This document shows, piece after piece, positions 13,824 through 21,655 of a DNA stretch of 31,109 nt. Every line of letters begins with the position of its first letter. Within the stretch, counting starts at the first letter, position 1. The stretch is from an uncultured Oceanobacillus sp. Its GTDB lineage: Bacteria; Bacillota; Bacilli; Bacillales; Amphibacillaceae. Under the pieces are notes generated by a model. It saw nothing but the letters and a program-made list of their open reading frames with translations, was not told where the DNA came from and made no database searches. The stretch is taken from NCBI GenBank assembly GCA_938004015.1, contig CALKWU010000061.1, forward strand, positions 1 through 31,109, read 5' to 3'. Both the position numbers and the translations under genes were made by a program.

Positions 13824-15569
13824 TTACCCCTTTGGTTCGGCATGAAGTTCTTTGAAATATTTCAGACCGGGAGCCCACATATGTTCCACTGGATCGACAT
13901 CGCAATGGATGACGGCACATCTTCCAGTTGCAATGGAGCGCTCCAAGGCGGCTTTTAATTCGATTGGATCACTGACCCTTTCGCCGTGGGCACCCATACT
14001 GATTGCCAATTTGTCGAATTCGATTTCTTCCAAATCCGTCTTGATGCTTTCTTCCTCACTTAAACTCTTTTTAATCAGTGTTTTGATCGGTTTCAAAGCA
14101 AAATGTTGATTCATTTTGACCATACCCCATTGTTTATCACATAGAACTAAATAAATCACTTGCAAATTATTGCGTATTGCTGTTTCAATCTCTTGTGGAT
14201 GGAATCCCATGGCACCATCGCCAATAATGCAGCAGACCGGTTTTCCGGGATTTGCTACAGCGGCTCCCAATGCTTGAGCGACTCCGGCACCGAGCATGCC
14301 GAATTTGAAAGTGGAAAACACATTCCCTGGTTTTTCCACTTGATAATAGAAGTTAGCCCAAATCGCCGTATTCCCACCATCGAAAACGACTGGACTGTCT
14401 TCCGGGAAAACTTCACTGCAAATTGCCGGCACATGGGCAGAGTTCATCGGAGCTTGCAAATTAGCGAGTTTTTCATCAAGTTTCTTCCGGTATTTCATTC
14501 GTTCTTCGTAAAAACGCTCGACATTTCGTTGATTCGTTTCCCGGTTGATGCGGGACTGTTTTTCAAGAAGTTTTTCATAAAGTTTTTCCAAAAATTGCCC
14601 GATGTCCGCTTGGACGGCTAATTCAACAGGTTTATTGCTGCCCAGTGTCGCCGGGTCGATATCCACTTGAATGACTTTCTGATCTCTGTTCCAGTACGGA
14701 GCTTTACCCCACCAATCCGTTTCTCCAATTCTTGAACCGAGGACTAAAACTAAATCGGCTTCATTGCGAATTTTGTTATTCGCTTGAATGTAGAACATCG
14801 GCATGGTCAATTTGCTGCTTTCAGGAATAGCGCTTCGCCCTGCCCAACTTGTCGTCACCATTGTTTGCAATAGTTCGGCCACTTTTTCCAATTGCTCGGA
14901 GGCTTGTGCATGGATGACACCATACCCTGCATGGATAATCGGGAACTCTGCTTGTAAAATCAATTCGACTGCTTGCTCGATTTGTTCATCACTGGGAGCA
15001 GGATGCTTCAATGCCCGATATTGATACGGTTCCCAAAATGCAATGTCAGCTTTGAACTTTCCGTTGATGATATCTTCCGGTATATCTAGATGAACGACGC
15101 CTGGACGGCCTTCATAGCATTTTCTGAGGGCACGTCGCATCATTTCCGGAATCCGGTCGAAAGATGGTACAGCTTCACTCCATTTGGCGAATTTCCCGAT
15201 CACGCCGGTTTGGTCAAAGCATTGGTAAGTACCGCCGCGATCCGGATACATGATACCGGTCCGGCGTGCGCTTGTGATGACGAGTACACGATTTCCTTCG
15301 CCTTCTTCAACAACGAGGCCAGGTAGGATGTTGGCGACCCCAGGACCGTTGCTTGCCATGCATACACCTAGTTTTCCTGTCGCGCGGGCATAAGCACCTG
15401 CCATATGAGCAGCACTTGTTTCGTGTCTCGGCGAAATCAGTTCGATGCCATTTTCCTCTAATTTTGAATAAAAACCAAAATATGTTCCGTCGATAATACC
15501 AAAAACTTTTTCCACGTTTTCCATTTGCAACATTTTCGCAATGACTTCTCCACCTGTCATTTCAGCCAA
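13824..15569 (-). CDS. Thiamine-diphosphate-dependent enzyme (acetolactate synthase-like), substrate unknown
   Basis: 581 residues with the three-domain ThDP fold. The N-terminal Pyr domain carries the catalytic glutamate (SPRHETSAAHMAGAYARA, Glu near residue 48). The central domain spans about 190-340. The C-terminal PP domain has IGDGAMGFHPQEIETA. The second half of the ThDP/Mg motif, usually NN, reads LVLCDKQWG, with aspartate in place of the metal-binding asparagine, a hallmark of a distinct subgroup. It could decarboxylate a 2-keto acid or join two carbonyl compounds. The following-up genes (transporter, SDR) and preceding alcohol dehydrogenase favour a catabolic pathway through an aldehyde. 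The start at 15569 is supported by GGAGGGATGACC just upstream. I do not assign it to ilvB, xsc or a phosphonate enzyme. Confidence 0.82.
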   Translation of the reverse strand: MAEMTGGEVIAKMLQMENVEKVFGIIDGTYFGFYSKLEENGIELISPRHETSAAHMAGAYARATGKLGVCMASNGPGVANILPGLVVEEGEGNRVLVITSARRTGIMYPDRGGTYQCFDQTGVIGKFAKWSEAVPSFDRIPEMMRRALRKCYEGRPGVVHLDIPEDIINGKFKADIAFWEPYQYRALKHPAPSDEQIEQAVELILQAEFPIIHAGYGVIHAQASEQLEKVAELLQTMVTTSWAGRSAIPESSKLTMPMFYIQANNKIRNEADLVLVLGSRIGETDWWGKAPYWNRDQKVIQVDIDPATLGSNKPVELAVQADIGQFLEKLYEKLLEKQSRINRETNQRNVERFYEERMKYRKKLDEKLANLQAPMNSAHVPAICSEVFPEDSPVVFDGGNTAIWANFYYQVEKPGNVFSTFKFGMLGAGVAQALGAAVANPGKPVCCIIGDGAMGFHPQEIETAIRNNLQVIYLVLCDKQWGMVKMNQHFALKPIKTLIKKSLSEEESIKTDLEEIEFDKLAISMGAHGERVSDPIELKAALERSIATGRCAVIHCDVDPVEHMWAPGLKYFKELHAEPKG

Positions 15570-15572
15570 TGG

Positions 15573-16697
15573 TCATCCCTCCATCAAATCTTTAGCTAAT
15601 TTTTCATAAATGTTTGTAACGTCAAGTTTAGTCGGTGTTTTTCGATTGGTAGAAATACCATTCCCACTCAGAGCATCATCTACTAAAATTGGAATGGCTT
15701 GAATAAATTCCTCCACATTGATTGTTTTGCCAGCGATTTTATACAAACCAAAATACTCGTTGTAGGAAGTTACGAATCCAATGAGATCATCCGTCCCTAG
15801 AACGTCAGCAATGTTTTCGTATCGTTTTCCATTCACATCGCTTCCAAAAGCGAGTGCATAGGGAAGAGTGAGCGCTACAGTCAACCCGTGGGGGAGATCG
15901 AACCTTGCCCCAATCGGTCGTGCCGTAGCATGGGCAAGATTGGTGGAAGCATTGGAAAATGCCAATCCAGCCAACATGCTCGCCCTTATCATTCCATCCC
16001 GGGCGTCGAGATCATCCGGTACATCAAAAGCCCGTTTCAACCACTTGCCGATCAGTTTTATCGCTTCAAGTGCAAAAAGATCACTGAGCGGTGACGCCAA
16101 AGTGGAAAGATAAGCTTCAATCGCATGTGTGAGAGCGTCCATCCCAGTTTGGGCCGTAACGCTTTTTGGCATGCTCACCGTCAATAATGGATCGAGTATG
16201 ACAACATCCGGAACAAATTTTTTATGTTTCGGATTATGTTTTCTCCTACTTTTTTCATCTGTAATCACTATGATGTCCGTCACTTCACTTCCCGATCCGG
16301 TTGTGGTCGGGACGGCAATCAAAGGAAGTTTATTCAAGTCGCCTCCTGACTCCAGTTGATCAATCGTTAGTCCATCAGTTGCCGAAAAAATCGATACAGC
16401 TTTCCCCAAATCGATCGCTGATCCGCCTCCAACAGCAAGGACGCAATCCGCGTTTGCCAGCTGCAACTTGTCGCATGCTTTTCGGACATCTGTCCATGTC
16501 GGCTCACCGGAAAAGTTGTGGAACCATTCAATTTGAAAAGGTAATGCAGATAGCTCAGATGCCAAATTTTTATAAGCCCGCTTACTAGCGACGAGAAAAA
16601 TCTTTTGTGAACGCAACATCATCATTGCCTCGGAAATTTTTCCAAAACTTCCTGCACCATGAAAGACGCTAGTTGGAAAATGTAAGTTTGCGATCAG
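15573..16697 (-). CDS. Iron-type (class III) alcohol dehydrogenase with an irregular start
   Basis: About 374 residues when the family N-terminus LHFPTSVFHGAGSFGKI is included. The NAD site is AVGGGSAIDLGKA with PTTTGSGSEVT. Metal ligands are seen in GMDALTHAIEA (Asp, His), NLAHATARPIG (His) and LPHGL (His). No ATG/GTG/TTG opens this frame upstream of the N-terminal motif. A CTG at 16697 lies 7 nt after AAGGTG. An ATG at 16704 is in another frame and hits TAG after 11 codons, but would join the correct frame if one A of AAAA were absent. A start at ATG 16625 would remove the first beta strand. The enzyme probably reduces or oxidises an aldehyde/alcohol made by its operon. Confidence 0.78.
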   Translation of the reverse strand: MIANLHFPTSVFHGAGSFGKISEAMMMLRSQKIFLVASKRAYKNLASELSALPFQIEWFHNFSGEPTWTDVRKACDKLQLANADCVLAVGGGSAIDLGKAVSIFSATDGLTIDQLESGGDLNKLPLIAVPTTTGSGSEVTDIIVITDEKSRRKHNPKHKKFVPDVVILDPLLTVSMPKSVTAQTGMDALTHAIEAYLSTLASPLSDLFALEAIKLIGKWLKRAFDVPDDLDARDGMIRASMLAGLAFSNASTNLAHATARPIGARFDLPHGLTVALTLPYALAFGSDVNGKRYENIADVLGTDDLIGFVTSYNEYFGLYKIAGKTINVEEFIQAIPILVDDALSGNGISTNRKTPTKLDVTNIYEKLAKDLMEG

Positions 16698-16713
16698 TTT
16701 TCATCACCTTACT

Positions 16714-17427
16714 TCATTTCTTTATTCTCATTCGAAATACATACATGTCTGGTTTTATCACGCTCGTATAATATTCAATCGGTTCACCAAGGGAATTGGT
16801 AATGAACCGTTCCACGTACAAGACATTCGTTCCCGCCTCAATCCCCAGTTCTATCGCATCATCCTCTTGAATTGGTTTACAGCTGATGCTTTGTTCGGCC
16901 TCGTCCATGGAAACATGCAAATCGTTCTCAAGGACTTTGTAGATTGTAACCGCATTCAAATCGAAGTTTTGAAGTAACTTTCCCAATTCCGGATGATAGT
17001 AATGAGATTCAATGGCAATCGGAATGTCGTCCGCTGTACGTAGCCGTTTGATAAGATGAAGAACATCCCTTTCCATGTGTAGAGAGATGTTGTCGGAAAC
17101 GGTTTGTTGTTCGTTTTGCAATAACTTTGCCCCCGGTTCCATTCCCATCTTTTTGATCGTCTCCGTCAGACTGTTGATTGAGTCGAGCCATTCGTGAATT
17201 TGTTTGTTTTTCACGATAAATGTCCCTTTACCATGGATTTTCTTAAGTGTTCCTTCGTTAACGAGATGATTGATCGCTTCCCTAATTGTTGTCCGGCTCA
17301 CATTGAATCTGGCAATCAACTCACGTTCGCTTGGTATCCTTTCTGTATAAACCCCATCTGTAATTTCTTTTTTCAATATCTCTCTGATTTGTAGATGGTA
17401 GGGGACAGGACTTTCCAAATCAAACAA
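16714..17427 (-). CDS. GntR-family (HutC/UTRA) transcriptional regulator
   Basis: 237 residues. The N-terminal winged helix (about 8-72) includes the GntR recognition sequence ERELIARFNVSRTTIREAI. The C-terminal UTRA ligand-binding domain covers about 90-235. The start is TTG at 17427, 10 nt after GGAGGG; ATG codons just upstream are out of frame. It is the first gene of the leftward operon, 17 nt before the alcohol dehydrogenase, so it most likely senses a pathway compound and controls the operon and itself through the palindrome at 17449-17462. Confidence 0.88.
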   Translation of the reverse strand: MFDLESPVPYHLQIREILKKEITDGVYTERIPSERELIARFNVSRTTIREAINHLVNEGTLKKIHGKGTFIVKNKQIHEWLDSINSLTETIKKMGMEPGAKLLQNEQQTVSDNISLHMERDVLHLIKRLRTADDIPIAIESHYYHPELGKLLQNFDLNAVTIYKVLENDLHVSMDEAEQSISCKPIQEDDAIELGIEAGTNVLYVERFITNSLGEPIEYYTSVIKPDMYVFRMRIKK

Positions 17428-17448
17428 ACATCATCCCTCCTTTATACA

Positions 17449-17481
17449 TCATGACGTCATGACCAGTTTAGAAGTATTATA
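17449..17481 (-). promoter_or_regulatory. Operator palindrome and -10 box of the GntR operon
   Basis: TCATGACGTCATGA (17449-17462) is a perfect 14-nt palindrome, 22 nt upstream of the gntR start codon. A TATAAT (17476-17481, minus strand) lies 14 nt further upstream, so the palindrome covers the expected transcription start. That is a typical autorepressor position. The -35 box is weak. Confidence 0.65.
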
Positions 17482-17680
17482 ATCGATATATCGAAAAAAT
17501 GCTATATATAATTGGGAATAATATTTAAAATAAAATTTAACGAAATTTTATGTTATTTTCAGAAAATAGAAGATGCATGTTTACTTCATTGATTCCGTCG
17601 CTCAATTATATTCGTCTTCTGGTATACACATTTCAATTATGATAGAATATGATGGCATCTTATGGTTGGGGGGAGTTCTG

Positions 17681-18331
17681 ATGGTAAAGGTGCCTTTTAT
17701 TGCGGTTGAAGGGCCGATCGGCATTGGAAAGACTTCATTGGCAAAAAAGATTTCCACACACTTCGATTTTTATTTATTGGAGGAGATTGTCGATGAAAAT
17801 CCATTTCTCGACAAATTTTATGAAAACATCAGTGAGTGGAGTTTTCAAACGGAAATGTTTTTCTTATGCAATCGTTATAAACAGATGGAAGATACGGAGA
17901 ACAACTTTCTAAAGAAAAACAAGCCGGTCGTCGCCGATTACCATATCGCTAAAAATATGATTTTTGCTCGGCGGACGTTGAATGACGAGCAGTTGGAAAA
18001 ATATGAACAGATTTATCGAATTTTAACGAAGGACATGCCATTGCCGAACATTCTCATTTACATAACTGGCAGTCTCGAGACACTCTTGGAACGAATCAAA
18101 AAACGGGGAAGAGAAATGGAGAAGAACATCGACCCTGAATATTTACGGCAACTGTCAGCGGATTATGAGGTCTTTATGGATCAATTCGAAAAGGATCATC
18201 CAGAAGTCCCAGTCATCCGTATCAATGGAGATGATTATGATTTCATCGAAAATCAAGACGACCTTGAAAACATTTTAGCCAGGGTCGATGAAACATTGGA
18301 AACATTGATGGATAAAGGAGCAGCAAAATGA
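17681..18331 (+). CDS. dgk: Deoxyguanosine kinase
   Basis: 216 residues (B. subtilis Dgk is 207). It phosphorylates deoxyguanosine, and often deoxyinosine, to the 5'-monophosphate for salvage. The P-loop is EGPIGIGKTS (about residues 8-17). EWSFQTEMFFLCNRYKQ and the DYH motif replacing DRS are typical of Dgk rather than Dck. KKRGREMEK is the LID-like arginine segment. ATG at 17681 follows GGGGGGAG; an upstream in-frame ATG at 17573 lacks one. It overlaps dck by 4 nt (ATGA). Confidence 0.9.
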   Translation: MVKVPFIAVEGPIGIGKTSLAKKISTHFDFYLLEEIVDENPFLDKFYENISEWSFQTEMFFLCNRYKQMEDTENNFLKKNKPVVADYHIAKNMIFARRTLNDEQLEKYEQIYRILTKDMPLPNILIYITGSLETLLERIKKRGREMEKNIDPEYLRQLSADYEVFMDQFEKDHPEVPVIRINGDDYDFIENQDDLENILARVDETLETLMDKGAAK

Positions 18332-19005
18332 ATTTGAGAGAAAAATATGGGATACCGAACGATGCGATCATTACCGTTGCCGGCACAGTCGGTGTCGGGA
18401 AGTCAACGATGACAAAAGCGCTGGCAAAAGCCTTAGGATTCCGCACATCTTTTGAGAAAGTCGACGGGAATCCTTATTTGGAAAACTTTTATAAAGATTT
18501 TGAGCGGTGGAGTTTTCATCTGCAAATCTATTTTTTGGCAGAACGGTTCAAAGAGCAAAAGCGGATGTTCGAGTATGGCGGCGGTTTTGTCCAAGATCGT
18601 TCGATTTATGAAGATACGGGCATTTTTGCGAAAATGCATTACGAAAAAGGAACGATGTCACCGACAGATTACGAAACGTACACAAGCTTGTTCGAAGCCA
18701 TGGTGATGACGCCGTATTTTCCGCATCCCGATTTGCTCATCTATTTGGAAGGGTCACTTGAGGAAGTGGTCAAACGAATACAAGAGCGTGGACGGGAAAT
18801 GGAGAAAAACACGCCGATCAGCTATTGGCAGGAGATGTATGAACGGTACAGCGAGTGGATCGACAATTTCAATGCATGTCCGGTATTACGCATCAATATT
18901 GGAGAATACGATTTATTGCGAGATGAACATTCCATCGAACCGATATTGGCAAAAATAAGCCGTGTCATCGGCGAAAACAAAACGAAACACCTGGCCGGGA
19001 AATAG
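18328..19005 (+). CDS. dck: Deoxyadenosine/deoxycytidine kinase
   Basis: 225 residues (B. subtilis Dck is 217). The P-loop is AGTVGVGKST, with the substrate-binding ERWSFHLQIYFLAERFK segment and the catalytic DRS in VQDRSIYED. The arginine-rich LID is QERGREMEK. It phosphorylates deoxyadenosine and deoxycytidine. The dgk-dck pair is the same as in B. subtilis though the order differs. It is translationally coupled to dgk. The transcript ends in the palindromic repeat at 19007-19077. Confidence 0.9.
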   Translation: MNLREKYGIPNDAIITVAGTVGVGKSTMTKALAKALGFRTSFEKVDGNPYLENFYKDFERWSFHLQIYFLAERFKEQKRMFEYGGGFVQDRSIYEDTGIFAKMHYEKGTMSPTDYETYTSLFEAMVMTPYFPHPDLLIYLEGSLEEVVKRIQERGREMEKNTPISYWQEMYERYSEWIDNFNACPVLRINIGEYDLLRDEHSIEPILAKISRVIGENKTKHLAGK

Positions 19006-19006
19006 T

Positions 19007-19077
19007 GGGACAAAACGGGACAGTCCCTGTTTGACCCAAAAAACTGGGTCAAACAGAGACTGTCCCCGCTTGACCCG
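19007..19077. repeat. GGGACAGTCCC-type palindromic intergenic repeat, copy 2
   Basis: 21-nt arms at 19017-19037 and 19046-19066 are complementary with one mismatch around an A-rich 8-nt loop, preceded by GGGACAAAAC and followed by TTGACCC. It separates two convergent genes (dck and the chemoreceptor) by 1-2 nt each, and so could end transcription from both sides. Confidence 0.85.
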
Positions 19078-19078
19078 G

Positions 19079-20797
19079 TTATTTCATAGTGTGTAATAGA
19101 TCCATGATTTGCTTATGTTTTTCATACATTTTCCCGAGCAATTCACGGGCTTCCGTGAATTGCTCTGATCGGATGAAGTTTATCGCTTGATTGGCGCATT
19201 CATGCAACTCCCGATGCGGTTCTTCCAAAGCCTGGAAAGAGTGCATATTCCGGACATGTTCCGGCAAATCCCCATAATACCATTCTCCCAAGTAACAATC
19301 GGTATGATCCGGTAAATTGTCCGTCACCGGGTTCACTCCGAGGAGCATGTTATAGACTTTCCATCGTAACATATGGTGTTCGGTTTCGGCGATTTTTATG
19401 ATATCTTCATACTCCATGTGCATCCGGAGGCCAAGGAATTGGTTCCGGTAATCTTCCATGCCGTTACTCAGATCAAAAATCAATTTCCCTGTTTCCTTCG
19501 CAATTTCTTCCGTATCGTGGCTTAAATTGAAAATGACATTGCTTCTTTCTGCGATATCTTGAATTGCGGAAGTTTGTTCTTCCGTCATGGCAGCAATTTG
19601 CGATGTGGAATGTAAAATATCTTGCATCGTATTGACAATCGCTTCCAATTCTTTTTCCGCCAGTTTGGAGTCTTTTACCCCTTCTTCCATCAAGTCGGAA
19701 GTTTTTTTGATTTGTTCAGTCACTTGAATCGATACGTCCATCAAATTTTCCATATTCGTTTCAATTTTTGAAATTTGTTCATTCGTATGTTCGGAAAGCT
19801 TTCTCACTTCGGAAGCGACGACGGAAAATCCTTTCCCATGTTCACCGGCACGTGCCGCTTCAATGCTGGCGTTAAGTGCCAATAAGTTCGTTTGATCAGC
19901 GATGCCTTTGATGATGGCGATGACTTCTCTCGTATGCTGAATTTCCTCTTCCAACATGCTTACACGGCTCACGACCTCATCATAAACTTTCCCCATTTCT
20001 TGGATATCATCAAGGGAACGGGAAATGGTTTTTTGACTTTCTTTAGCCGCTCGAACCGCTTCGTCCGTGTTTTCCGCAACATTGACGGCACTGCCGGCGA
20101 TTTCTTCGATCGATGCGCCCATCTGTTCGGAAGCTGCACTTACGTTATGGGTTTCTTCGATTTGTTCATTGACGCCTTTGATTAAGTTTTCCGTTGTATC
20201 CAGTTCCGTCACTTTGTTTACCATTTCGGAAATACGGAAGAAGAAATATTTATTCGTACCTTCAAAATATGCTTGTTCTATCAGTTGCAAATCGAATGCG
20301 GCCAGTTTATGTATCGCAAGGAGTACATATCCTAATTTTTCCGGCTTACGCATATTGGCGATCAACACGGCTTCCAGATGTTGGAATAGGACTTGGAAGG
20401 CTGGAATGAAATATTCGGATGTTAAATGGACTTTACTTTGGATTTTTCCGATTTTCAAACGGTCTTCCACATAGTTTTGATCCAATTCGGCAGTCAAAAA
20501 ACTTTCCAAATAATTTTCCAGATGGGATTGCAATTCGCTTTCACTCATATATTTTTCGACGACGTGCTGGATTCGTTCGATTGTCATAAATCGTTCCATG
20601 ATTTTTTGGACAATGTCTTGTTTATGTTCGAGGATGATATCTGCGGCTATTTTGCGGTAAGAAAGTGTTTCTTCATTAATGCCGAGAAAAGCCAAATTGC
20701 GTTGTGAACGTCGATTCACATTGGTGATATCGGTTGTCCCGAAATCGTTTATGTACTTTTCCCAAGCTGGATTACTCTTGACAAGAAGCCTCATCAT
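19079..20797 (-). CDS. Globin-coupled soluble chemoreceptor with C-terminal CZB zinc-binding domain
   Basis: 572 residues and no membrane helix, so cytoplasmic. Residues about 30-185 form a globin-coupled-sensor domain (HemAT/protoglobin type) with the proximal haem ligand expected at His124 in GKIQSKVHLTSEYF. The methyl-accepting signalling domain follows at about 215-445; its conserved hairpin tip is DQTNLLALNASIEAARAGEH (301-320). The last about 110 residues form a CZB domain: HHMLRWK (His474/475, Trp479), CYLGEWYYG (Cys501) and HRELH (His528, His532). HemAT of B. subtilis has no CZB. It would couple O2 (or other haem ligands) and zinc/oxidant sensing to CheA. It starts 9 nt after TAGGTG. 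Confidence 0.88.
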   Translation of the reverse strand: MMRLLVKSNPAWEKYINDFGTTDITNVNRRSQRNLAFLGINEETLSYRKIAADIILEHKQDIVQKIMERFMTIERIQHVVEKYMSESELQSHLENYLESFLTAELDQNYVEDRLKIGKIQSKVHLTSEYFIPAFQVLFQHLEAVLIANMRKPEKLGYVLLAIHKLAAFDLQLIEQAYFEGTNKYFFFRISEMVNKVTELDTTENLIKGVNEQIEETHNVSAASEQMGASIEEIAGSAVNVAENTDEAVRAAKESQKTISRSLDDIQEMGKVYDEVVSRVSMLEEEIQHTREVIAIIKGIADQTNLLALNASIEAARAGEHGKGFSVVASEVRKLSEHTNEQISKIETNMENLMDVSIQVTEQIKKTSDLMEEGVKDSKLAEKELEAIVNTMQDILHSTSQIAAMTEEQTSAIQDIAERSNVIFNLSHDTEEIAKETGKLIFDLSNGMEDYRNQFLGLRMHMEYEDIIKIAETEHHMLRWKVYNMLLGVNPVTDNLPDHTDCYLGEWYYGDLPEHVRNMHSFQALEEPHRELHECANQAINFIRSEQFTEARELLGKMYEKHKQIMDLLHTMK

Positions 20798-20904
20798 TTA
20801 CACCTACTTTTTACATAATCAATATTGCACTAACAGTTCTATTGTAGGATATCTAGTCTTTTTAGTCTAGTTGAAAAGTGTAATTTCACTATTATTTCAA
20901 AATT

Positions 20905-20970
20905 GGGACATGCAGGGACAGTCCCATTCTGAACGAAAATGGGACAAACAGGGTCTGTCCCGTTTGTCCC
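20905..20970. repeat. GGGACAGTCCC-type palindromic intergenic repeat, copy 3
   Basis: GGGACAGTCCC at 20915-20925 is followed by a second hairpin GGGACAAAC / GTTTGTCCC (20941-20949, 20962-20970). It lies just after the leftward RDD gene end and upstream of the chemoreceptor. Confidence 0.82.
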
Positions 20971-20977
20971 ATCCGTT

Positions 20978-21373
20978 TTAGGAAATTTCTTTGACGATGG
21001 TGCCTGTCCGTTTATCATGCGGCAAGACTTGGCCGTCTTTTTCTTCAAAGCCTTTCCGGTTCAAGACATATTCGAAGGAGCTCGTCGTATCACGATGAAC
21101 CATTCGTTTGACAATTTGGTTTCCTGAAAGTTCTCCTCCGTCCTCCGCCTCCAAGCGCAATCCCATCAGTTTGTAGCCAATCGTCTGTCCGGAATTTTTC
21201 AACTGGATATATTCCAATGTGTATTGGGTCGCAATCGGCAAGACGACGTTATACAAGGTTTCGTTCTTGATTTTTTTCCGTAAAAAATATTCTGCCCCTG
21301 CTGAAACGAGACCACTGATGACCGAGTCGATGAGTGAAGCCTTCAATCGCTTTTTCGTCAATGTTTCCATCAT
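20978..21373 (-). CDS. RDD-family protein
   Basis: 131 residues from ATG at 21373 (GGGAGGA 5-6 nt upstream; the longer TTG frame starts inside the ribosome site). Family features are KKRLKASLIDSVI near the N-terminus, with the Arg...Asp of the RDD signature, and SGQTIGYKLMGLRLE in the middle. Hydrophobic segments lie at about residues 14-32 and 42-60. RDD proteins are small membrane proteins, some acting in ion transport, mostly of unknown role. The C-terminal third (HDKRTGTIVKE) is polar and cytoplasmic-looking. Confidence 0.75.
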   Translation of the reverse strand: MMETLTKKRLKASLIDSVISGLVSAGAEYFLRKKIKNETLYNVVLPIATQYTLEYIQLKNSGQTIGYKLMGLRLEAEDGGELSGNQIVKRMVHRDTTSSFEYVLNRKGFEEKDGQVLPHDKRTGTIVKEIS

Positions 21374-21551
21374 TTGTTCCTCCCTCAATTATGTAATCGA
21401 TCATTTATACGGTACCAGCGGAAAATAAGTTTCAAATCCAATTGATAAAAATACATAAAAAAGACGAAAGTTAAATTGTTTATGTTTCCCCGGAGCCGTC
21501 ATCCGAACCGTTTCCTTGTCCGGAAGCCCCCAGTTCGTTTCAATTGTATTC

Positions 21552-21581
21552 TTGAAACCGTTTCTATAAAATACTTATAAA
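21552..21581 (+). promoter_or_regulatory. Sigma-A promoter of the flavin monooxygenase pair
   Basis: TTGAAA (21552-21557) and TATAAA (21576-21581) with an 18-nt spacer. The -35 region overlaps the short palindrome GAAACCGTTTC, a partial match to a CcpA site. Confidence 0.65.
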
Positions 21582-21655
21582 AGGTAACTTGCTTATTTAT
21601 TTGACTTTATTGGAAGTAACGGATGAATGATCAATATCATAAAGGTGGAACAAAT

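Noticed and set aside
13824..15569. Assignment of the ThDP enzyme as sulfoacetaldehyde acetyltransferase or phosphonopyruvate decarboxylase
   Set aside because: The QWG segment and the neighbouring Fe-ADH are suggestive, but pta, pepM or other pathway genes are absent.
20798..20880. SigD-type (motility) promoter for the chemoreceptor
   Set aside because: A CTAAA-like -35 can be seen but no GCCGATAT-like -10 at the right distance.
20839..21048. A 69-codon leftward frame
   Set aside because: It consists mainly of the palindromic repeat and an out-of-frame part of the RDD gene.
21553..21566. cre site at TGAAACCGTTTCTA
   Set aside because: Two of the conserved cre positions fail, so it is only a weak candidate compared with the perfect site at 25798.
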